Of a stretch of DNA of 64,000 nt, positions 17,519 through 28,237 are shown piece by piece. The stretch covers positions 1 through 64,000 of the forward strand of contig JAFLTE010000002.1 of the NCBI GenBank assembly GCA_022510565.1, written 5' to 3'. Position numbers and translations under genes: made by a program. Every line of letters begins with the position of its first letter. The first letter of the stretch is position 1. The stretch comes from Lachnospiraceae bacterium. Lineage in GTDB: Bacteria > Bacillota > Clostridia > Lachnospirales > Lachnospiraceae. The notes beneath the pieces were generated by a model. That model made no database searches. It saw only the letters and a program-made list of their open reading frames with translations, and was not told where the DNA came from.

Positions 17519-19066
17519 TTACCGCTTCATCTTCGGGTCAAACGCGTCGCGCAGACCATCGCCCACAAAGTTAAAGCCCAGCACTGTAATCAACAGGCAG
17601 ATACCCGCAGGTATCCAAATAAACCAGTATGTCGTCATAACATACGAATTATTGACATCGGAGATGATATTTCCCCAGGAAGCAAACGGGAACTTTACAC
17701 CAAGTCCCAGGAATGACAGTGTCGCTTCCATCAGAATCACACTGCCCAGTCCCATCGTACAGGAGACAATAAGCTGGGGCATAACATTCGGGATTAAATG
17801 GCGGAATATACGCCGTGATACCCGGATACCGCACGCTTCCGTCGCAGTCATAAATTCCTGCTCTCTTAAGGACAAAATCTGTCCTCTGACAAGACGGGCG
17901 ACACCGGCCCATCCGAGGATTCCCAGAATCAGCATCAGATAAAGCATACGCGTCTGCGGGTCCACATTCATGTTATCCATCGCCGCACCTAATATGATAA
18001 TAATCGGCAATGACGGGATACAATAGAAAATATCTACAAGACGCATGATCAGGTTGTCAACCCAGCCTCCGAAATAGCCTGAGATACCGCCCATGACTAC
18101 GCCGAGTACAGTCTCAATGATGATAACGATAAATCCGATAATCAATGATACACGTCCGCCGTACATCAGACGGGTAAGCATATCCATACCGTTGTTGTCT
18201 GTGCCGAGCGGATGCTCCTTGGAGGGCTGTGCGTAAGTGCTGTAAACATAGGTCTCCGTCTCCTGCATAACCGACCATACCATCGCGGACGCATCATAGG
18301 AAAGCGAGTAGGTATGCTCCACCCCATCTTCCCCAATATATACGAACTCATCGGTATCGGTCTCAAGCGCCTCCTCAAGACGCTCTTTAAAATCGCGCGT
18401 GATAACAACACCATTCTCTCTCGCCGCCACCACGAAACGACTGATATATCCTACCTCTGTGCCGTCTTGCAGGATATTGTTGTCCTCATCAAGCGTATAG
18501 TCTGTTCCGTCTGCCGTAAAGCTGCTCTCGCCGTTGGTATACGCTTTCAACGCCTCATACTTCACATTGAAGGACGGCTCTGCACCGTTATCCGGCGCAT
18601 TCACAATATCCTTGTAGGCAATCGCCAATAAGGTGCCGTCCGCCAGACTGATGGAGTAGAAATCAGGACCTTCCTCTGCATATGTGTAGGCTACATCCTT
18701 GTATTCATAATCATTCTGCCCTTTGCCCATAGCCAGAAGGAACTGTGCCTGTAAGATCGTGCTGAATTCCTGTCCGTCCGCCACCGCATAGCGCAGATCA
18801 TTGTTGCGGGTAACACCCACATACTCTTTTTCCATATAGGTATATGTATAAAACTGCTCGTCCTGTCCGTATGGTATCACAATCCCCCCTATAAACGAGA
18901 AGATAAACATCACGATCAACATAATCAGACCTAATACCGCCAGCCTGTTACGGAAAAACCGCTTCACTACCAGCGCACCGGGAGAAAGAACCTTGACACG
19001 GCGGTCGTCGTTTAATGAATACTGTTCTTCGCCGTCAGACTGTACGTTTTTCATATCTTCAGCCAT
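17519..19066 (-). CDS. oppC: Oligopeptide ABC importer, permease OppC with large inserted loop
   Basis: The protein has 515 residues from the start with an AGGAGG site at 19066; an upstream extension to 19114 has no such site. Family members are usually near 300 residues. The first helix (about 38-62 of the mature numbering) is followed by about 200 inserted residues facing outside, rich in Asp, Tyr and Gly, before the usual YAQPSKEHPLGTDNNGMDML and permease core. The EAA-type loop (TATEACGIRVSRRIFRHLIP) is present. The insert may contact the binding protein or the wall. Confidence 0.9.
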   Translation of the reverse strand: MAEDMKNVQSDGEEQYSLNDDRRVKVLSPGALVVKRFFRNRLAVLGLIMLIVMFIFSFIGGIVIPYGQDEQFYTYTYMEKEYVGVTRNNDLRYAVADGQEFSTILQAQFLLAMGKGQNDYEYKDVAYTYAEEGPDFYSISLADGTLLAIAYKDIVNAPDNGAEPSFNVKYEALKAYTNGESSFTADGTDYTLDEDNNILQDGTEVGYISRFVVAARENGVVITRDFKERLEEALETDTDEFVYIGEDGVEHTYSLSYDASAMVWSVMQETETYVYSTYAQPSKEHPLGTDNNGMDMLTRLMYGGRVSLIIGFIVIIIETVLGVVMGGISGYFGGWVDNLIMRLVDIFYCIPSLPIIIILGAAMDNMNVDPQTRMLYLMLILGILGWAGVARLVRGQILSLREQEFMTATEACGIRVSRRIFRHLIPNVMPQLIVSCTMGLGSVILMEATLSFLGLGVKFPFASWGNIISDVNNSYVMTTYWFIWIPAGICLLITVLGFNFVGDGLRDAFDPKMKR

Positions 19067-19082
19067 TGTGCTTCCTCCTCTC

Positions 19083-20072
19083 TTAAGATGCAATGCGGAC
19101 ACGCGGGTCCACAACAGCGTACAGAATATCGGAAATCAGATTTCCGAGCAGTGTCAATATCGCAATAAAAGTCAGATAAAACATAGAAAAGGGAATATCT
19201 CCCGCCGTCATCGCCGTGTAGGATGCCCACCCGATGCCGGGTATGGAGAACAGCGTCTCTGTAATCAACGCTCCTGAAAACAGTCCCGGAAGTGATCCGC
19301 CGACAATCGTTACAAGCGGAATCAGCGTATTGCGGAACGCATGATGATAGATGACTTTACTCTCGCTGACACCTTTCGCACGCGCTGTCCGAATATAGTC
19401 AGCATTCAATACTTCAAGCATATTGGTACGTGTATAACGCATCAGGGAACCGACAGAGACAATTGTCAGTGTAGCAATCGGCAGCACCAAATGCTTGGAT
19501 TTATCCATGAGTTGTCCCATCGCATCCAACTGTGCGTAAGTACGCCCCACCAAGCCGTGTGTGTCAAACCAGCCCAGTTTCACCGCGAAGATCAGTTTTA
19601 ATATTGTCGCAAAAAAGAAGGTAGGAAGGCTGATTCCCACCAGCGCGCCGGCAGAAATAGCATAGTCCGACTTGGAATACTGCTTTGTTGCTGCCACAAC
19701 GCCAAGCGGAATCGCAATAATAAGCTGCAGCACCAACGAAATTGCTCCCATGACAAAGGATACGCCGATCACGCTTTTGAATTCCTCCACGACAGGTACC
19801 GTGAACTTCCAGCTGTCACCGAAATCTCCCCTGAAGAAATCCCCCAGCCAGTGTACATATCCCACCAGAATCGGCTGATCCAGACCATAAGACGCATTCA
19901 GCTGCGCTATCCACTCTTCATACGGCTTAGAACCCGGTGCAGTCGCAAGCTGCATCGCCATCGTCTCCACGTAGCTGGCCGGCAGACAGCGGATCAATGT
20001 ATAAATAATCAGCGATACAAAAAACATGATGCCGACCGAAATCAAAAGGCGCTTGATAATAAATTTACGCAA
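19083..20072 (-). CDS. oppB: Oligopeptide ABC importer, permease OppB
   Basis: The protein has 329 residues with six membrane helices. The EAA loop reads TARAKGVSESKVIYHHAFRN, and the C-terminus carries the usual GIGWASYTAMTAGDIP segment. Standard length for the family. First gene of the channel part of the operon, 118 bp after oppA. Confidence 0.95.
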   Translation of the reverse strand: MRKFIIKRLLISVGIMFFVSLIIYTLIRCLPASYVETMAMQLATAPGSKPYEEWIAQLNASYGLDQPILVGYVHWLGDFFRGDFGDSWKFTVPVVEEFKSVIGVSFVMGAISLVLQLIIAIPLGVVAATKQYSKSDYAISAGALVGISLPTFFFATILKLIFAVKLGWFDTHGLVGRTYAQLDAMGQLMDKSKHLVLPIATLTIVSVGSLMRYTRTNMLEVLNADYIRTARAKGVSESKVIYHHAFRNTLIPLVTIVGGSLPGLFSGALITETLFSIPGIGWASYTAMTAGDIPFSMFYLTFIAILTLLGNLISDILYAVVDPRVRIAS

Positions 20073-20138
20073 AAGAAACCCTCCTCTTATGGGCGACGGA
20101 TAATCGCCGCACTCTTTACTGCATAGCAGATGGGCATA

Positions 20139-20167
20139 GTCCCCGCCTCTAGGAAGGAAGCGGGGAC
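20139..20167 (-). other. Intercistronic hairpin between oppA and oppB
   Basis: An 8-bp GC-rich stem (GTCCCCGC 20139-20146 with GCGGGGAC 20160-20167) without a T run. In opp and similar operons such hairpins stabilise the binding-protein message and lower expression of the channel genes. That role is inferred. Confidence 0.6.
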
Positions 20168-20190
20168 ACCCAAAAATAATATAATTCTAA

Positions 20191-22527
20191 TTACTTCATC
20201 TCCAGAAGCTCATACTCTAAAGTATAGTTATAGTAAGGCGTCATATCCTTCGTAACCGAGTCTACGTTTACACGCTCGCTGGAGAACAGATAACACTCAC
20301 TTCTCTGGTAAACCGGAATCTCAACCGCCCAGTCCATGATAATCTCCATCGCCGCCTGATAAATTGACTTACGGTAAGTCTGATCTGCGGACTGACGTCC
20401 TGCCTCAATCAACTCATCCAAATCATCATCCGCGATCCGATAGTAGTTCGTGGTTCCATTGGAGTGGTAAAGCTGATACATATCCGGGTCACTGCTTGCC
20501 TGCCATGCAGCACACCACATCTCAGCCACACCGTTCTGATAGCTTGCATACAGGTCACTGGAGTTTGCATAATCCATGATGGTCAATTCCATGCCGATAG
20601 ATGCCATTGCATCACTTGCGTTCTTCAGAAGCAGGAAGCTGGGGTGGTCACCCTGACCGCCGCCGCCGATCACGCACTCATAACTCATCTTAGCACCTTC
20701 GGGCGCTGCCGTTACCTTGCCGTCTTCAACCGTAAATCCTGCTGCCTCAAGGTAACCAAGAGCAGCTTCCAGTGCAGCTGCATATTTCGCATCTCCGCTC
20801 ATACCTGCGGTATAAATCGGATTGCCGTCCACATCTACCGAATATGCAACCTGGTAGCCGTCATCAGTTGTCTGAGGAGCAGCCCATGATGTATTGGAAA
20901 TCGGATAGTTGATAACGGATGCGGTCACACCGTAGTAGGAGTCAATTGCCTCGTCACGGTATGCTGCGATTACGGTAGCATAAGCCTTACGCAGATACTT
21001 CGACTCGTCGGAAGCCGGGTCGTTACCGACCTTCATATTATTCGGATTAACACCGATATAACCGTATCCACGATAATCAATCAACTCAGTGGTTAAAACA
21101 GGACCTTCAAAATTCTCCCACTGATCCTCAGAGAAACCGTTCTCGGAAGCAATCTGCTTTGCAACGTCCGTAGAGTAGGACGGATCTGCAATATCCAGTG
21201 TACCGGCAACAATACCGTTTACCTTATCCGCCTCAGAGGACTCAAGGAAATTCAGATGTGCAATCTTCGGCTCTCCCTTATAATAAGTCGGGTTTGCATC
21301 CATGTACACAACGCCGTCCGAGTACTTATTAAATACGTACGGTCCGGCACCGAGAGGCTGTGTCGTCTTAGCTTTAACGATGGACAGATCACCCTTCTCG
21401 AAACCGAATTGATTATTATCATAGTTATACAGGCTCTCATCACCATAGTAGTGCATCGGTGCAATCGGTGTCTGCATCTGATAAACCGCAGTTGCATCCA
21501 GTGTAGATGTGGTTACACGCACGGTATAGTCATCGATTCTTTCAATACCGGAAATATTCGGAGCGGAATCACCGGTCTCGATACCCGCCACATAAGCAGG
21601 ATCCAAATAGCTCCACAGAGCGCCGCTTGCCGCTTCCGTATCGGAGAGTGTCGCATAATCGCCGCCGTAAGCCTCTACCATCACATCAAAGAAATCTGCA
21701 ACCGTTGCACCTGCAGGTGTCTCAAATCCCCAGTTCGGCGTGATCGCCTCTACCGGATCGGTCTCAGCGCTGTAGCCGTTAGAGATGCAGTAATCCAAAA
21801 TAGACTGTGCAAACTGTTCACCTGCTGCCGGAAGTCCTTCGGACCAGAATGCGGTCTGTGTCGCCTCATCCCAGTAAGTAAAGTCCGTGTTGTCCTCGCC
21901 TGCTGCTACAAGCAGTTCATACAGAGGAGACATACCGGAACGGTACTCGTCTAATCCAACGATCGGTACGGAGAAGAACGTATTGTTGCCGTCATAGGTA
22001 GGGTCCAGAACCACATACATACTGAAAATGACATCATCAATCGTAGCCGGTACACCGTCGGTAAATACGATGTCATCGCGGATCTTGATATCGTAAGAAA
22101 CCGTGCCGTCCGCGTTCTCTGTGACAATCAAATCACCCGCTGTGGTGTATGTGTAATCCGTGCCGTTGTAAGAACGGGTTTCGCCATCAATTCCATAGTT
22201 GATTGGGTTACCTACACGATCCACCTGCATTGTATAGATTGTAAATGATTCCACAACGGAACCATCGTTTGCAGACAGATAGAAGAACGGGGAGAATTTA
22301 CCTTCCAGTCCCTTCTCCACAGATATGACAAGTGTGTCATTTGCGGGCGCTGCTGCCGGCTCACTATTGCCCGCGTCAGCGTTACCCCCCCCCACATCTG
22401 CGGTGGTTTCAACGCTTGAATCATCTGTGGTATTTGTACCGGCATCGCCGCCCTTAGAACCGCAGGCCGCCAGACCAAACACCATAGAAAAAGCGAGCAG
22501 TAAGCTCAAAACCTTTTTCTTTTTCAT
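20191..22527 (-). CDS. oppA: Oligopeptide-binding lipoprotein OppA
   Basis: The protein has 778 residues, longer than the usual 540-600. Signal peptide with lipobox LAAC (Cys 22). A Ser/Thr/Ala/Gly-rich linker (about 23-65) precedes a family 5 solute-binding domain; [18 protein letters not shown] and [16 protein letters not shown] match family motifs. An Asp/Glu-rich insert near 180-300 accounts for the extra length. It captures peptides outside the membrane for OppBCDF. A run of C at 22386-22393 lies in the linker and is a possible slippage site. Confidence 0.93.
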   Translation of the reverse strand: MKKKKVLSLLLAFSMVFGLAACGSKGGDAGTNTTDDSSVETTADVGGGNADAGNSEPAAAPANDTLVISVEKGLEGKFSPFFYLSANDGSVVESFTIYTMQVDRVGNPINYGIDGETRSYNGTDYTYTTAGDLIVTENADGTVSYDIKIRDDIVFTDGVPATIDDVIFSMYVVLDPTYDGNNTFFSVPIVGLDEYRSGMSPLYELLVAAGEDNTDFTYWDEATQTAFWSEGLPAAGEQFAQSILDYCISNGYSAETDPVEAITPNWGFETPAGATVADFFDVMVEAYGGDYATLSDTEAASGALWSYLDPAYVAGIETGDSAPNISGIERIDDYTVRVTTSTLDATAVYQMQTPIAPMHYYGDESLYNYDNNQFGFEKGDLSIVKAKTTQPLGAGPYVFNKYSDGVVYMDANPTYYKGEPKIAHLNFLESSEADKVNGIVAGTLDIADPSYSTDVAKQIASENGFSEDQWENFEGPVLTTELIDYRGYGYIGVNPNNMKVGNDPASDESKYLRKAYATVIAAYRDEAIDSYYGVTASVINYPISNTSWAAPQTTDDGYQVAYSVDVDGNPIYTAGMSGDAKYAAALEAALGYLEAAGFTVEDGKVTAAPEGAKMSYECVIGGGGQGDHPSFLLLKNASDAMASIGMELTIMDYANSSDLYASYQNGVAEMWCAAWQASSDPDMYQLYHSNGTTNYYRIADDDLDELIEAGRQSADQTYRKSIYQAAMEIIMDWAVEIPVYQRSECYLFSSERVNVDSVTKDMTPYYNYTLEYELLEMK

Positions 22528-22655
22528 AACTTATCCTCCTTTTTGTTTCTGTATATAGACACCTCCGGGCTATCCGGCAATGCTTATACCATATCGATAA
22601 ATACCGAAGCATAAATCAAATCACGCATCACAACATAAAACTACACATATTCGAT

Positions 22656-22690
22656 AAAAAAAGTGCACACAGACCCCATTGTCTGCCGCA
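22656..22690 (-). terminator. Terminator inside the oppA leader
   Basis: On the minus strand GTGCGGCAGAC pairs with GTCTGTGTGCAC around AATGG, followed by seven T. It lies between the promoter at 22742-22769 and the oppA start at 22527, so it would cut the transcript after about 75 nt. It may be an attenuator or the end of a short RNA. Confidence 0.7.
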
Positions 22691-22741
22691 CCCTATGAAA
22701 GACAGTTGTGAGCTGTTTGTATATCGGTATATCACGTTAAT

Positions 22742-22769
22742 ATTATACATACAATCAACGGTTTGTCAA
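22742..22769 (-). promoter_or_regulatory. SigA-type promoter of oppA
   Basis: On the minus strand TTGACA (22769-22764), 16-bp spacer, TATAAT (22747-22742). Both hexamers are perfect. Start near 22735, about 208 nt before the oppA start codon. Confidence 0.8.
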
Positions 22770-22955
22770 GTTCCTTTAAACATTTACCGACACTTTCCTA
22801 TTTTTCCTATATTTCCTATTCTTTATATAGACATTCTGCGCATATCTTTAAACAAAATTAACCGAAACTTAAGAATCCCTGCAACTTTATATTAAGGAAT
22901 AACGTCTAATATAAGAACAAACAAGTTCGTATTATTTTAGCGGGTGGGGAGAAAA

Positions 22956-23810
22956 GTGCAAGAGAATACACAAAAGAAACCGGATTCGGAATTACAATTA
23001 TGGGCAGTTACTGCGCCTAAAAAGCAAACTTATAAATCAAACAGACAACATCCGAACGCACGGCTGTCTCATCAAAGAACGGCGGGGCGTCCTGTTGAAT
23101 CTATCAGGAGGCGGCGGGCAAAACGGCGTCGTGTCCTAATTTACCGCTGCATTGCGCTGGCGATATTTGCTCTGTTTCTTGTCGGCATATTTAAGCTGAC
23201 AGGCGTAATCTACAGGGGCGTCCACGCTTGGATTCAAACCGGCGAAATACCGGCATCGAACCAAAATACAGAACAGGATGCACCGATAGACAATTCTATC
23301 GCGCGGCCGGATATCACCGTCAACCTCTTGGAGGAGAACCCCTATTCCAGACCGGGGACAAAATTGAAGAAGGTTAAGAATATTTTTGTACATTACACGG
23401 CTAATAAGGGAACTTCTGCCGCGCAGAACAGAAGTTATTTCGCCAATCTGGCCGAGACGGGCGAGCGCTCTGCAAGCGCACATTTCATTATCGGGTACGA
23501 AGGAGAAATCATCCAGTGTATTCCGCTGGAAGAACAGGCATATGCGGTGAAGAAAAGAAATGATGATTCCGTCTCTATTGAATGCTGTTACTTATCCGAG
23601 GACGGCTCTTTCTCCACATCCACTTACAACTCGTTGGTGGAACTTCTGTCATGGCTATGCGGAGAATACGGACTATCCGAGGAAGATATCCTGCGCCATT
23701 ATGACGAGGGCGGCAAGAAATGCCCTCTATACTATGTGGAACATGAGGATGAATGGGATTTGCTTTTGGACGATGTGGCTCAATTCATGAAAGAATCCGC
23801 TTCCAAGTAA
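22956..23810 (+). CDS. Membrane-anchored N-acetylmuramoyl-L-alanine amidase (Amidase_2/PGRP type)
   Basis: The protein has 284 residues from the GTG at 22956, which follows GGGGAG; a GTG at 22944 is an alternative. A very basic N-terminus precedes one membrane helix (about 62-85), an Asn/Glu-rich stalk, then the amidase domain (about 130-275). Zinc ligands are expected at His in FVHYTA, His in LRHYDEGG and the Cys in KKCPLYY. It would cut cell-wall peptides from glycan. The last 31 bp overlap tail to tail with the aminotransferase gene. Confidence 0.85.
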   Translation: MQENTQKKPDSELQLWAVTAPKKQTYKSNRQHPNARLSHQRTAGRPVESIRRRRAKRRRVLIYRCIALAIFALFLVGIFKLTGVIYRGVHAWIQTGEIPASNQNTEQDAPIDNSIARPDITVNLLEENPYSRPGTKLKKVKNIFVHYTANKGTSAAQNRSYFANLAETGERSASAHFIIGYEGEIIQCIPLEEQAYAVKKRNDDSVSIECCYLSEDGSFSTSTYNSLVELLSWLCGEYGLSEEDILRHYDEGGKKCPLYYVEHEDEWDLLLDDVAQFMKESASK

Positions 23811-24961
23811 GCGATAATGCCTTCTTTCAACCGAGCAAGGCCGTCTTCCAAGACTGCACGGGGACAAGCCACATTCATGCGCAGAAATTCCTCTCCGCCG
23901 CCTCCATACTGTACGCCATCGGAGAGATAAAGCCCGGTTTCTCTGCGTATAAACTCCGCCGCCTCCGACGCAGAGCCGACCTTCCCGTTATAGTGAAGCC
24001 ACATAAGATAGGTTGCCTGTGACGATACAACCTGAAACTGCGGAATCTCCTTGTCAATATATTCTGCTGCCAGCTTTATATTATGAAATATATATTCTCT
24101 AAGCTCATCAAGCCACTCTTCACCCTTCGTAAATGCAGCAACCGCCGCATCCACGGCAAAGGCGTTAGGCTCCGCAATCTCATCCGTATTAAGCCCACGC
24201 CACACCTTATGCCGCAGCACCTCGTTCGGAACGACCACTGCCGCTGTCTGTAAGCCTGCCAGATTGAAGGCTTTCGTCGGCGCAATACAGGTGATACTGT
24301 TATCCCTGCAAACTTCCGAGACAGCGGCAAAAGGCGTATAATCGCAGCCGGGCTTCGTCAAATCACAGTGAATCTCATCCGAAAGTACCAATACATGATG
24401 CTTCGCGCATAATTCACCGATTCGCTCTAATATATCCTTTTTCCATATTTTTCCTACCGGATTATGGGGATTGCACAGAATCATCAAGCTGGTCTGCGGG
24501 TCGGCAAGCTTTGTCTCCAGATCTTCAAAATCAATGCTGTAATCTTCTCCGTCGTAAACCAAGCGACTCTCTAAAACCTGCCGCCCATTGTTTAGAATAG
24601 AATTGTAGAAAATATTGTAGACCGGCGACTGGATGAGCACCTTTTCCGCCGGTGTCGTAAGCTTGCGCACGATGCTGGATATGGCGGGCACAACTCCGGT
24701 ACAGAAAATGAGCCATTCTTTTTCCATGGCAAAATGATGCCGTCTGTCCCACCATCCCATGTATGCCTTATACCAAGAATCAGGGATGACACAGTAGCCG
24801 AATACGCCGTGGGATGCTCTTGATTCTATCGCTTCACGCACCGAGGGCGCGGTCGTAAAATCCATATCAGCCACCCACATGGGAAGCTCATGCTCTGCCA
24901 CATCCCACTTTAATGAATTGGTATTTCTTCTGTCTGTGCCCGCATCAAAATCATATTTCAT
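23780..24961 (-). CDS. MalY/PatB-type aminotransferase, probable cystathionine beta-lyase
   Basis: The protein has 393 residues of the PLP-dependent class I/II aminotransferase fold. MWVADMDFTTAPSVREA near the N-terminus is typical of the MalY/PatB branch. The PLP lysine lies in APTKAFNLAGLQ, and NPHNPVGKIW and LSDEIHCDL are the cofactor contacts. Family members split cystathionine or cysteine C-S bonds. It lies 23 bp after the DUF3737 gene on the same strand and converges with the amidase gene. Confidence 0.92.
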   Translation of the reverse strand: MKYDFDAGTDRRNTNSLKWDVAEHELPMWVADMDFTTAPSVREAIESRASHGVFGYCVIPDSWYKAYMGWWDRRHHFAMEKEWLIFCTGVVPAISSIVRKLTTPAEKVLIQSPVYNIFYNSILNNGRQVLESRLVYDGEDYSIDFEDLETKLADPQTSLMILCNPHNPVGKIWKKDILERIGELCAKHHVLVLSDEIHCDLTKPGCDYTPFAAVSEVCRDNSITCIAPTKAFNLAGLQTAAVVVPNEVLRHKVWRGLNTDEIAEPNAFAVDAAVAAFTKGEEWLDELREYIFHNIKLAAEYIDKEIPQFQVVSSQATYLMWLHYNGKVGSASEAAEFIRRETGLYLSDGVQYGGGGEEFLRMNVACPRAVLEDGLARLKEGIIAYLEADSFMN

Positions 24962-24983
24962 AACATACCGCCCTATGTTTCCA

Positions 24984-25874
24984 TTATTTACAGATAATCT
25001 TCGTCTTATCAGGGTCCACCTTATCCGGCTCGATAATCAACTCGTCAATATGCTCCGCCCGAATTACACCGCCCGACGGATTCATCACGCTGTCAATCTT
25101 CGTTGTAATCTCGGCATCAACCGTAGAATACTCAAATGCCAGCGTCGTGTTAATCAGTTTGCAATTTTTCATTACCAGGTTGTCGATATAACACATTCCC
25201 TGCAAACTCTCGATGGTACAGTTGATAAGCGTCAGATTCTTGGCGTTCCACCCGAGGTATTCACCGGAAATAAAAGAATCGTATACCGTCACATTATCCC
25301 CGTTCCAGAAAGCATCCTTAGAGAGCAGATGAGAATTGTGAACCTCCACATTTTCTGCTCCGTCAAAAGAATAATTTCCGTACAGAGTTAAATCGCGAAC
25401 GACCATATTGCGGCTGTTCATGGCAAAATAATCACCTGTAGCCGTCACACGCTCCAGCACAACATCGTCACAATGCCACAGCGTTTCCGCCGCATTGGGA
25501 AAAGATACATTCTTAAGCGTCAAGTCGTGACAGCGGCGGAAATTCTTAGGCGCCTCGATGGCACAGTCCTCCACCGTTATATGGTCCGTATACCACACGC
25601 CGGCCCGCGCCATCTCGAACCATGTACAGTTTTTTGCCATAATATTGCGGGAATACCAGAGGGGATATTTCCATTTGAACATACTGCCGATGAGTTCAAT
25701 ATCATGGCATTCTTTTAAGGGCGACTCGCCGTCTGTAAAAATAGTGTCGATAATTCTCAAATGGTCTCTGTGAAAAAGCGGACGTTCTCCGACGTAATAT
25801 CCCTGCCTGATTTCCTCGAGAGCGCTTCCGTCTTCTTGTATACTGTTGTTTGTTGATTCTTCACCGGAATTCAT
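24984..25874 (-). CDS. DUF3737-family right-handed beta-helix protein
   Basis: The protein has 296 residues. From about residue 40 it is built of repeated short strands with regular Asn, Asp and Cys, such as NLTLINCTIESLQGM and NLVMKNCKLINTTL, a beta-helix pattern. This matches DUF3737, widespread in gut Firmicutes and without known activity. No signal peptide. The start has a weak AAGG site. Probably cotranscribed with the aminotransferase. Confidence 0.88.
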   Translation of the reverse strand: MNSGEESTNNSIQEDGSALEEIRQGYYVGERPLFHRDHLRIIDTIFTDGESPLKECHDIELIGSMFKWKYPLWYSRNIMAKNCTWFEMARAGVWYTDHITVEDCAIEAPKNFRRCHDLTLKNVSFPNAAETLWHCDDVVLERVTATGDYFAMNSRNMVVRDLTLYGNYSFDGAENVEVHNSHLLSKDAFWNGDNVTVYDSFISGEYLGWNAKNLTLINCTIESLQGMCYIDNLVMKNCKLINTTLAFEYSTVDAEITTKIDSVMNPSGGVIRAEHIDELIIEPDKVDPDKTKIICK

Positions 25875-25940
25875 TGCTATTACCTTCCCATATATTAAAA
25901 TATTTCATACATGGTACATTATATAAGATAAGATTTTGAT

Positions 25941-26132
25941 ATGCAACTATGTTATACTGATTGTAAAGCAGACAACATAGAGGGCATGGATTATCAGATT
26001 CTGATTGAGGCTGATTATATTGTAAATGCCGATGAAAACAGCTACTCAGCGGAAAATCTGTCAAATTTTGAAAAGAATTACTTTAAAACGCAGACCGGTC
26101 ATACATTGCTGCACTCGATATTTAGGTTCTGA
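25941..26132 (+). pseudogene. Remnant of an HD-domain hydrolase gene (C-terminal part)
   Basis: The plus strand reads 63 residues including GMDYQILIEADYIVNADEN and TGHTLLHSIF. This resembles the C-terminal segment of HD-domain proteins of Firmicutes. The catalytic HD part is missing and no good start site exists. It fills the 375-bp gap between DUF3737 and the BceB gene. The identification is from memory of the family. Confidence 0.45.
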
Positions 26133-26156
26133 TGCTCAACCTATTTTCCCAATACA

Positions 26157-26194
26157 GATGCCCGCATAAGGGCAACTCGCCTTAAACGGGCATC
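26157..26194. other. Large hairpin downstream of the BceB-like gene
   Basis: GATGCCCG (26157-26164) pairs with CGGGCATC (26187-26194), with an inner TAAGG/CCTTA stem. Neither side has a T run. It may act as a transcript end or is a leftover of the decayed gene beside it. Confidence 0.5.
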
Positions 26195-26249
26195 CGTATC
26201 ATTCTGTTAGTCCAATACCTGTTCATACTATGCTATACATGAATATCTT

Positions 26250-28235
26250 CTATCCACTGACAATTCTATAATAAGTCCTCGCCGTCAGGCTGTAAACTAT
26301 CACGTACATTCCTGCAAACACAAGGAAGCAGACCACGGTGCAGATTAGGTACAGATTCACATTGGTCATGTTGAGCAGCGCCAGAATCAGGGAAATCATC
26401 GGAAAAGCCACCGCCACATGGATTCCCGCTGCAATCAGGGGCAGGAAAAATACCGTCAAGACCTGTGAGCGAATCGTGCTCTTAATCTCCGGCTGTGTCA
26501 TACCGACCTTCCGCATAATGATAAACCGCTCTCTGTCGTCATAGCCCTCGGAAATCTGCTTGTAATAGATAATCAGTACTGCCGCCATGATAAACAGGAC
26601 GCCCAGAAAAATACCAAGGAAGAAAAGTCCGCCGTATACGCCGATGGAAGTATTCCACTCCGCCTGTCTGGACTCCGCATAGCCGTTAAATCCGTAAGCA
26701 TAAAGTTCGCCTCGAATACGATCGTAGAGTTCCTGCTCTGTCGCTCTATCCACCTTCATGTCAAGCCCGTAATATACGAATGGATGGCAATATACGCCGA
26801 GTTCCCGCGTCGCCGTCTCCGTCAACGCATCGTAATCCTCGTCCCGCACGATGCAATAGTAACTGGACGCTATATTCGATTCCGCAACACCGTTTGTGGC
26901 GTACTCCTCCAATCGCTCTGCAATGTGCCACTCCTCGTCGAATAAATGCATAACGGGCTCCGTATATTTCTCCCGCGAAGAATATATCAGCATATCATGT
27001 TCGCCCAGTTCATAATCCTCTCCCGCGAATGTATTGTAATCGGAAAGCGGAACGAAGATTAATACGCGGATTGCACTCATCGCCGCAAAAGTATCTATAT
27101 TGGAATCATCCGTCTCAAAGGTATCCCCGAACTGAACTACCGAAAAGTCCATATAGGAATACCGAGTCTTATACGACACCGGCACTTCCATTTCGTAACA
27201 TATGTTATCTACTATTTTAACAATTTCTTCGTTGCGCTCATCGTCCGTCTCTCTGGAATAGATACAGATATTGTTGGGATAACGGGTGTGCTGGATATCA
27301 TCAAGCCCGACCATCATGGATGTGGTGGACGACACCGTAACCAAAACCATGGTTGAGAGAATACAGATATTGGCGAGCCCCACAGCATTCTGCTTCATAC
27401 GGTAAATCATTCCGGATACGCTGATAAAATGCTTTGCCTTATAGTAAAATCTTTTATTCTTGCGCATCAGCTTGAGGACAGCGATACTGCCCGCCGTAAA
27501 CAACAGATAAGTCGCTATAATCACAAGAAGCACCGCGATAAAAAAAGCGTTTATGGACGCCACCGGATTCTTGATGGTCAGGGCAAGATAGTAGGCAACT
27601 CCCAGCATAATCGCACCAAGCAGTGCAAGCACCCACTTCGCTTTCGGCTCCCGCTCTCCCACGCTGCCGCCACGAATCAGTTCAATTGGCTTGGAGAGCC
27701 CGATCGTCAGTACGGACTTCATATATATTATTAAGAAGATAACGCAGAAATGAGCAACTGTCGTCCGGATTGCCTCCGCGGAGATAAAGAATCCCAGCGT
27801 TACACCTCCGCCGATAACCTTCGTCAACACCAGAAACATGAGTTTATCCAGCGCCATGCCGAATACAAACCCCATACACAGGCTTATCATCACAATAACC
27901 AGTGATTCCAGAAATAACACTATTGCCAGATGTTTTTTCTCCATGCCCAGAATATTGAACAGTCCGAATTCCTTCTTTCTGCGCTTCATCAGGAAACTGT
28001 TCGTATAAAACAGAAAGATTAGGGCGAACAGTCCGATAATTCTCGCTCCCAAATCCATCGTATAGGCGATGGTGTGCGCTCCGGTCAGTTGGGAAATTCC
28101 CGGATTTAAAGACAGGGATTTCACCATATAATACATCATAACCGTCATCATACAGGTCAGAATATAGGGAAGGTAAGTTCCGCTGTTTTTGCGGATATTG
28201 TTGAGTGCAAGGCGTATATAGAATCCCGTCCTCAT
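26250..28235 (-). CDS. BceB-like peptide-resistance ABC transporter permease
   Basis: The protein has 661 residues and fits the 10-helix BceB plan: an FtsX-type first half (FLMKRRKKEFGLFNILGMEKKHL), a large outside domain at about 310-515, and a C-terminal FtsX half (KQISEGYDDRERFIIMRKVG). Such transporters remove bacitracin, lantibiotics or other wall-active peptides and also signal to the partner kinase. The neighbouring kinase, regulator and operator support this. The start has an AAGGAGGG site. Confidence 0.9.
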   Translation of the reverse strand: MRTGFYIRLALNNIRKNSGTYLPYILTCMMTVMMYYMVKSLSLNPGISQLTGAHTIAYTMDLGARIIGLFALIFLFYTNSFLMKRRKKEFGLFNILGMEKKHLAIVLFLESLVIVMISLCMGFVFGMALDKLMFLVLTKVIGGGVTLGFFISAEAIRTTVAHFCVIFLIIYMKSVLTIGLSKPIELIRGGSVGEREPKAKWVLALLGAIMLGVAYYLALTIKNPVASINAFFIAVLLVIIATYLLFTAGSIAVLKLMRKNKRFYYKAKHFISVSGMIYRMKQNAVGLANICILSTMVLVTVSSTTSMMVGLDDIQHTRYPNNICIYSRETDDERNEEIVKIVDNICYEMEVPVSYKTRYSYMDFSVVQFGDTFETDDSNIDTFAAMSAIRVLIFVPLSDYNTFAGEDYELGEHDMLIYSSREKYTEPVMHLFDEEWHIAERLEEYATNGVAESNIASSYYCIVRDEDYDALTETATRELGVYCHPFVYYGLDMKVDRATEQELYDRIRGELYAYGFNGYAESRQAEWNTSIGVYGGLFFLGIFLGVLFIMAAVLIIYYKQISEGYDDRERFIIMRKVGMTQPEIKSTIRSQVLTVFFLPLIAAGIHVAVAFPMISLILALLNMTNVNLYLICTVVCFLVFAGMYVIVYSLTARTYYRIVSG

Positions 28236-28237
28236 TC

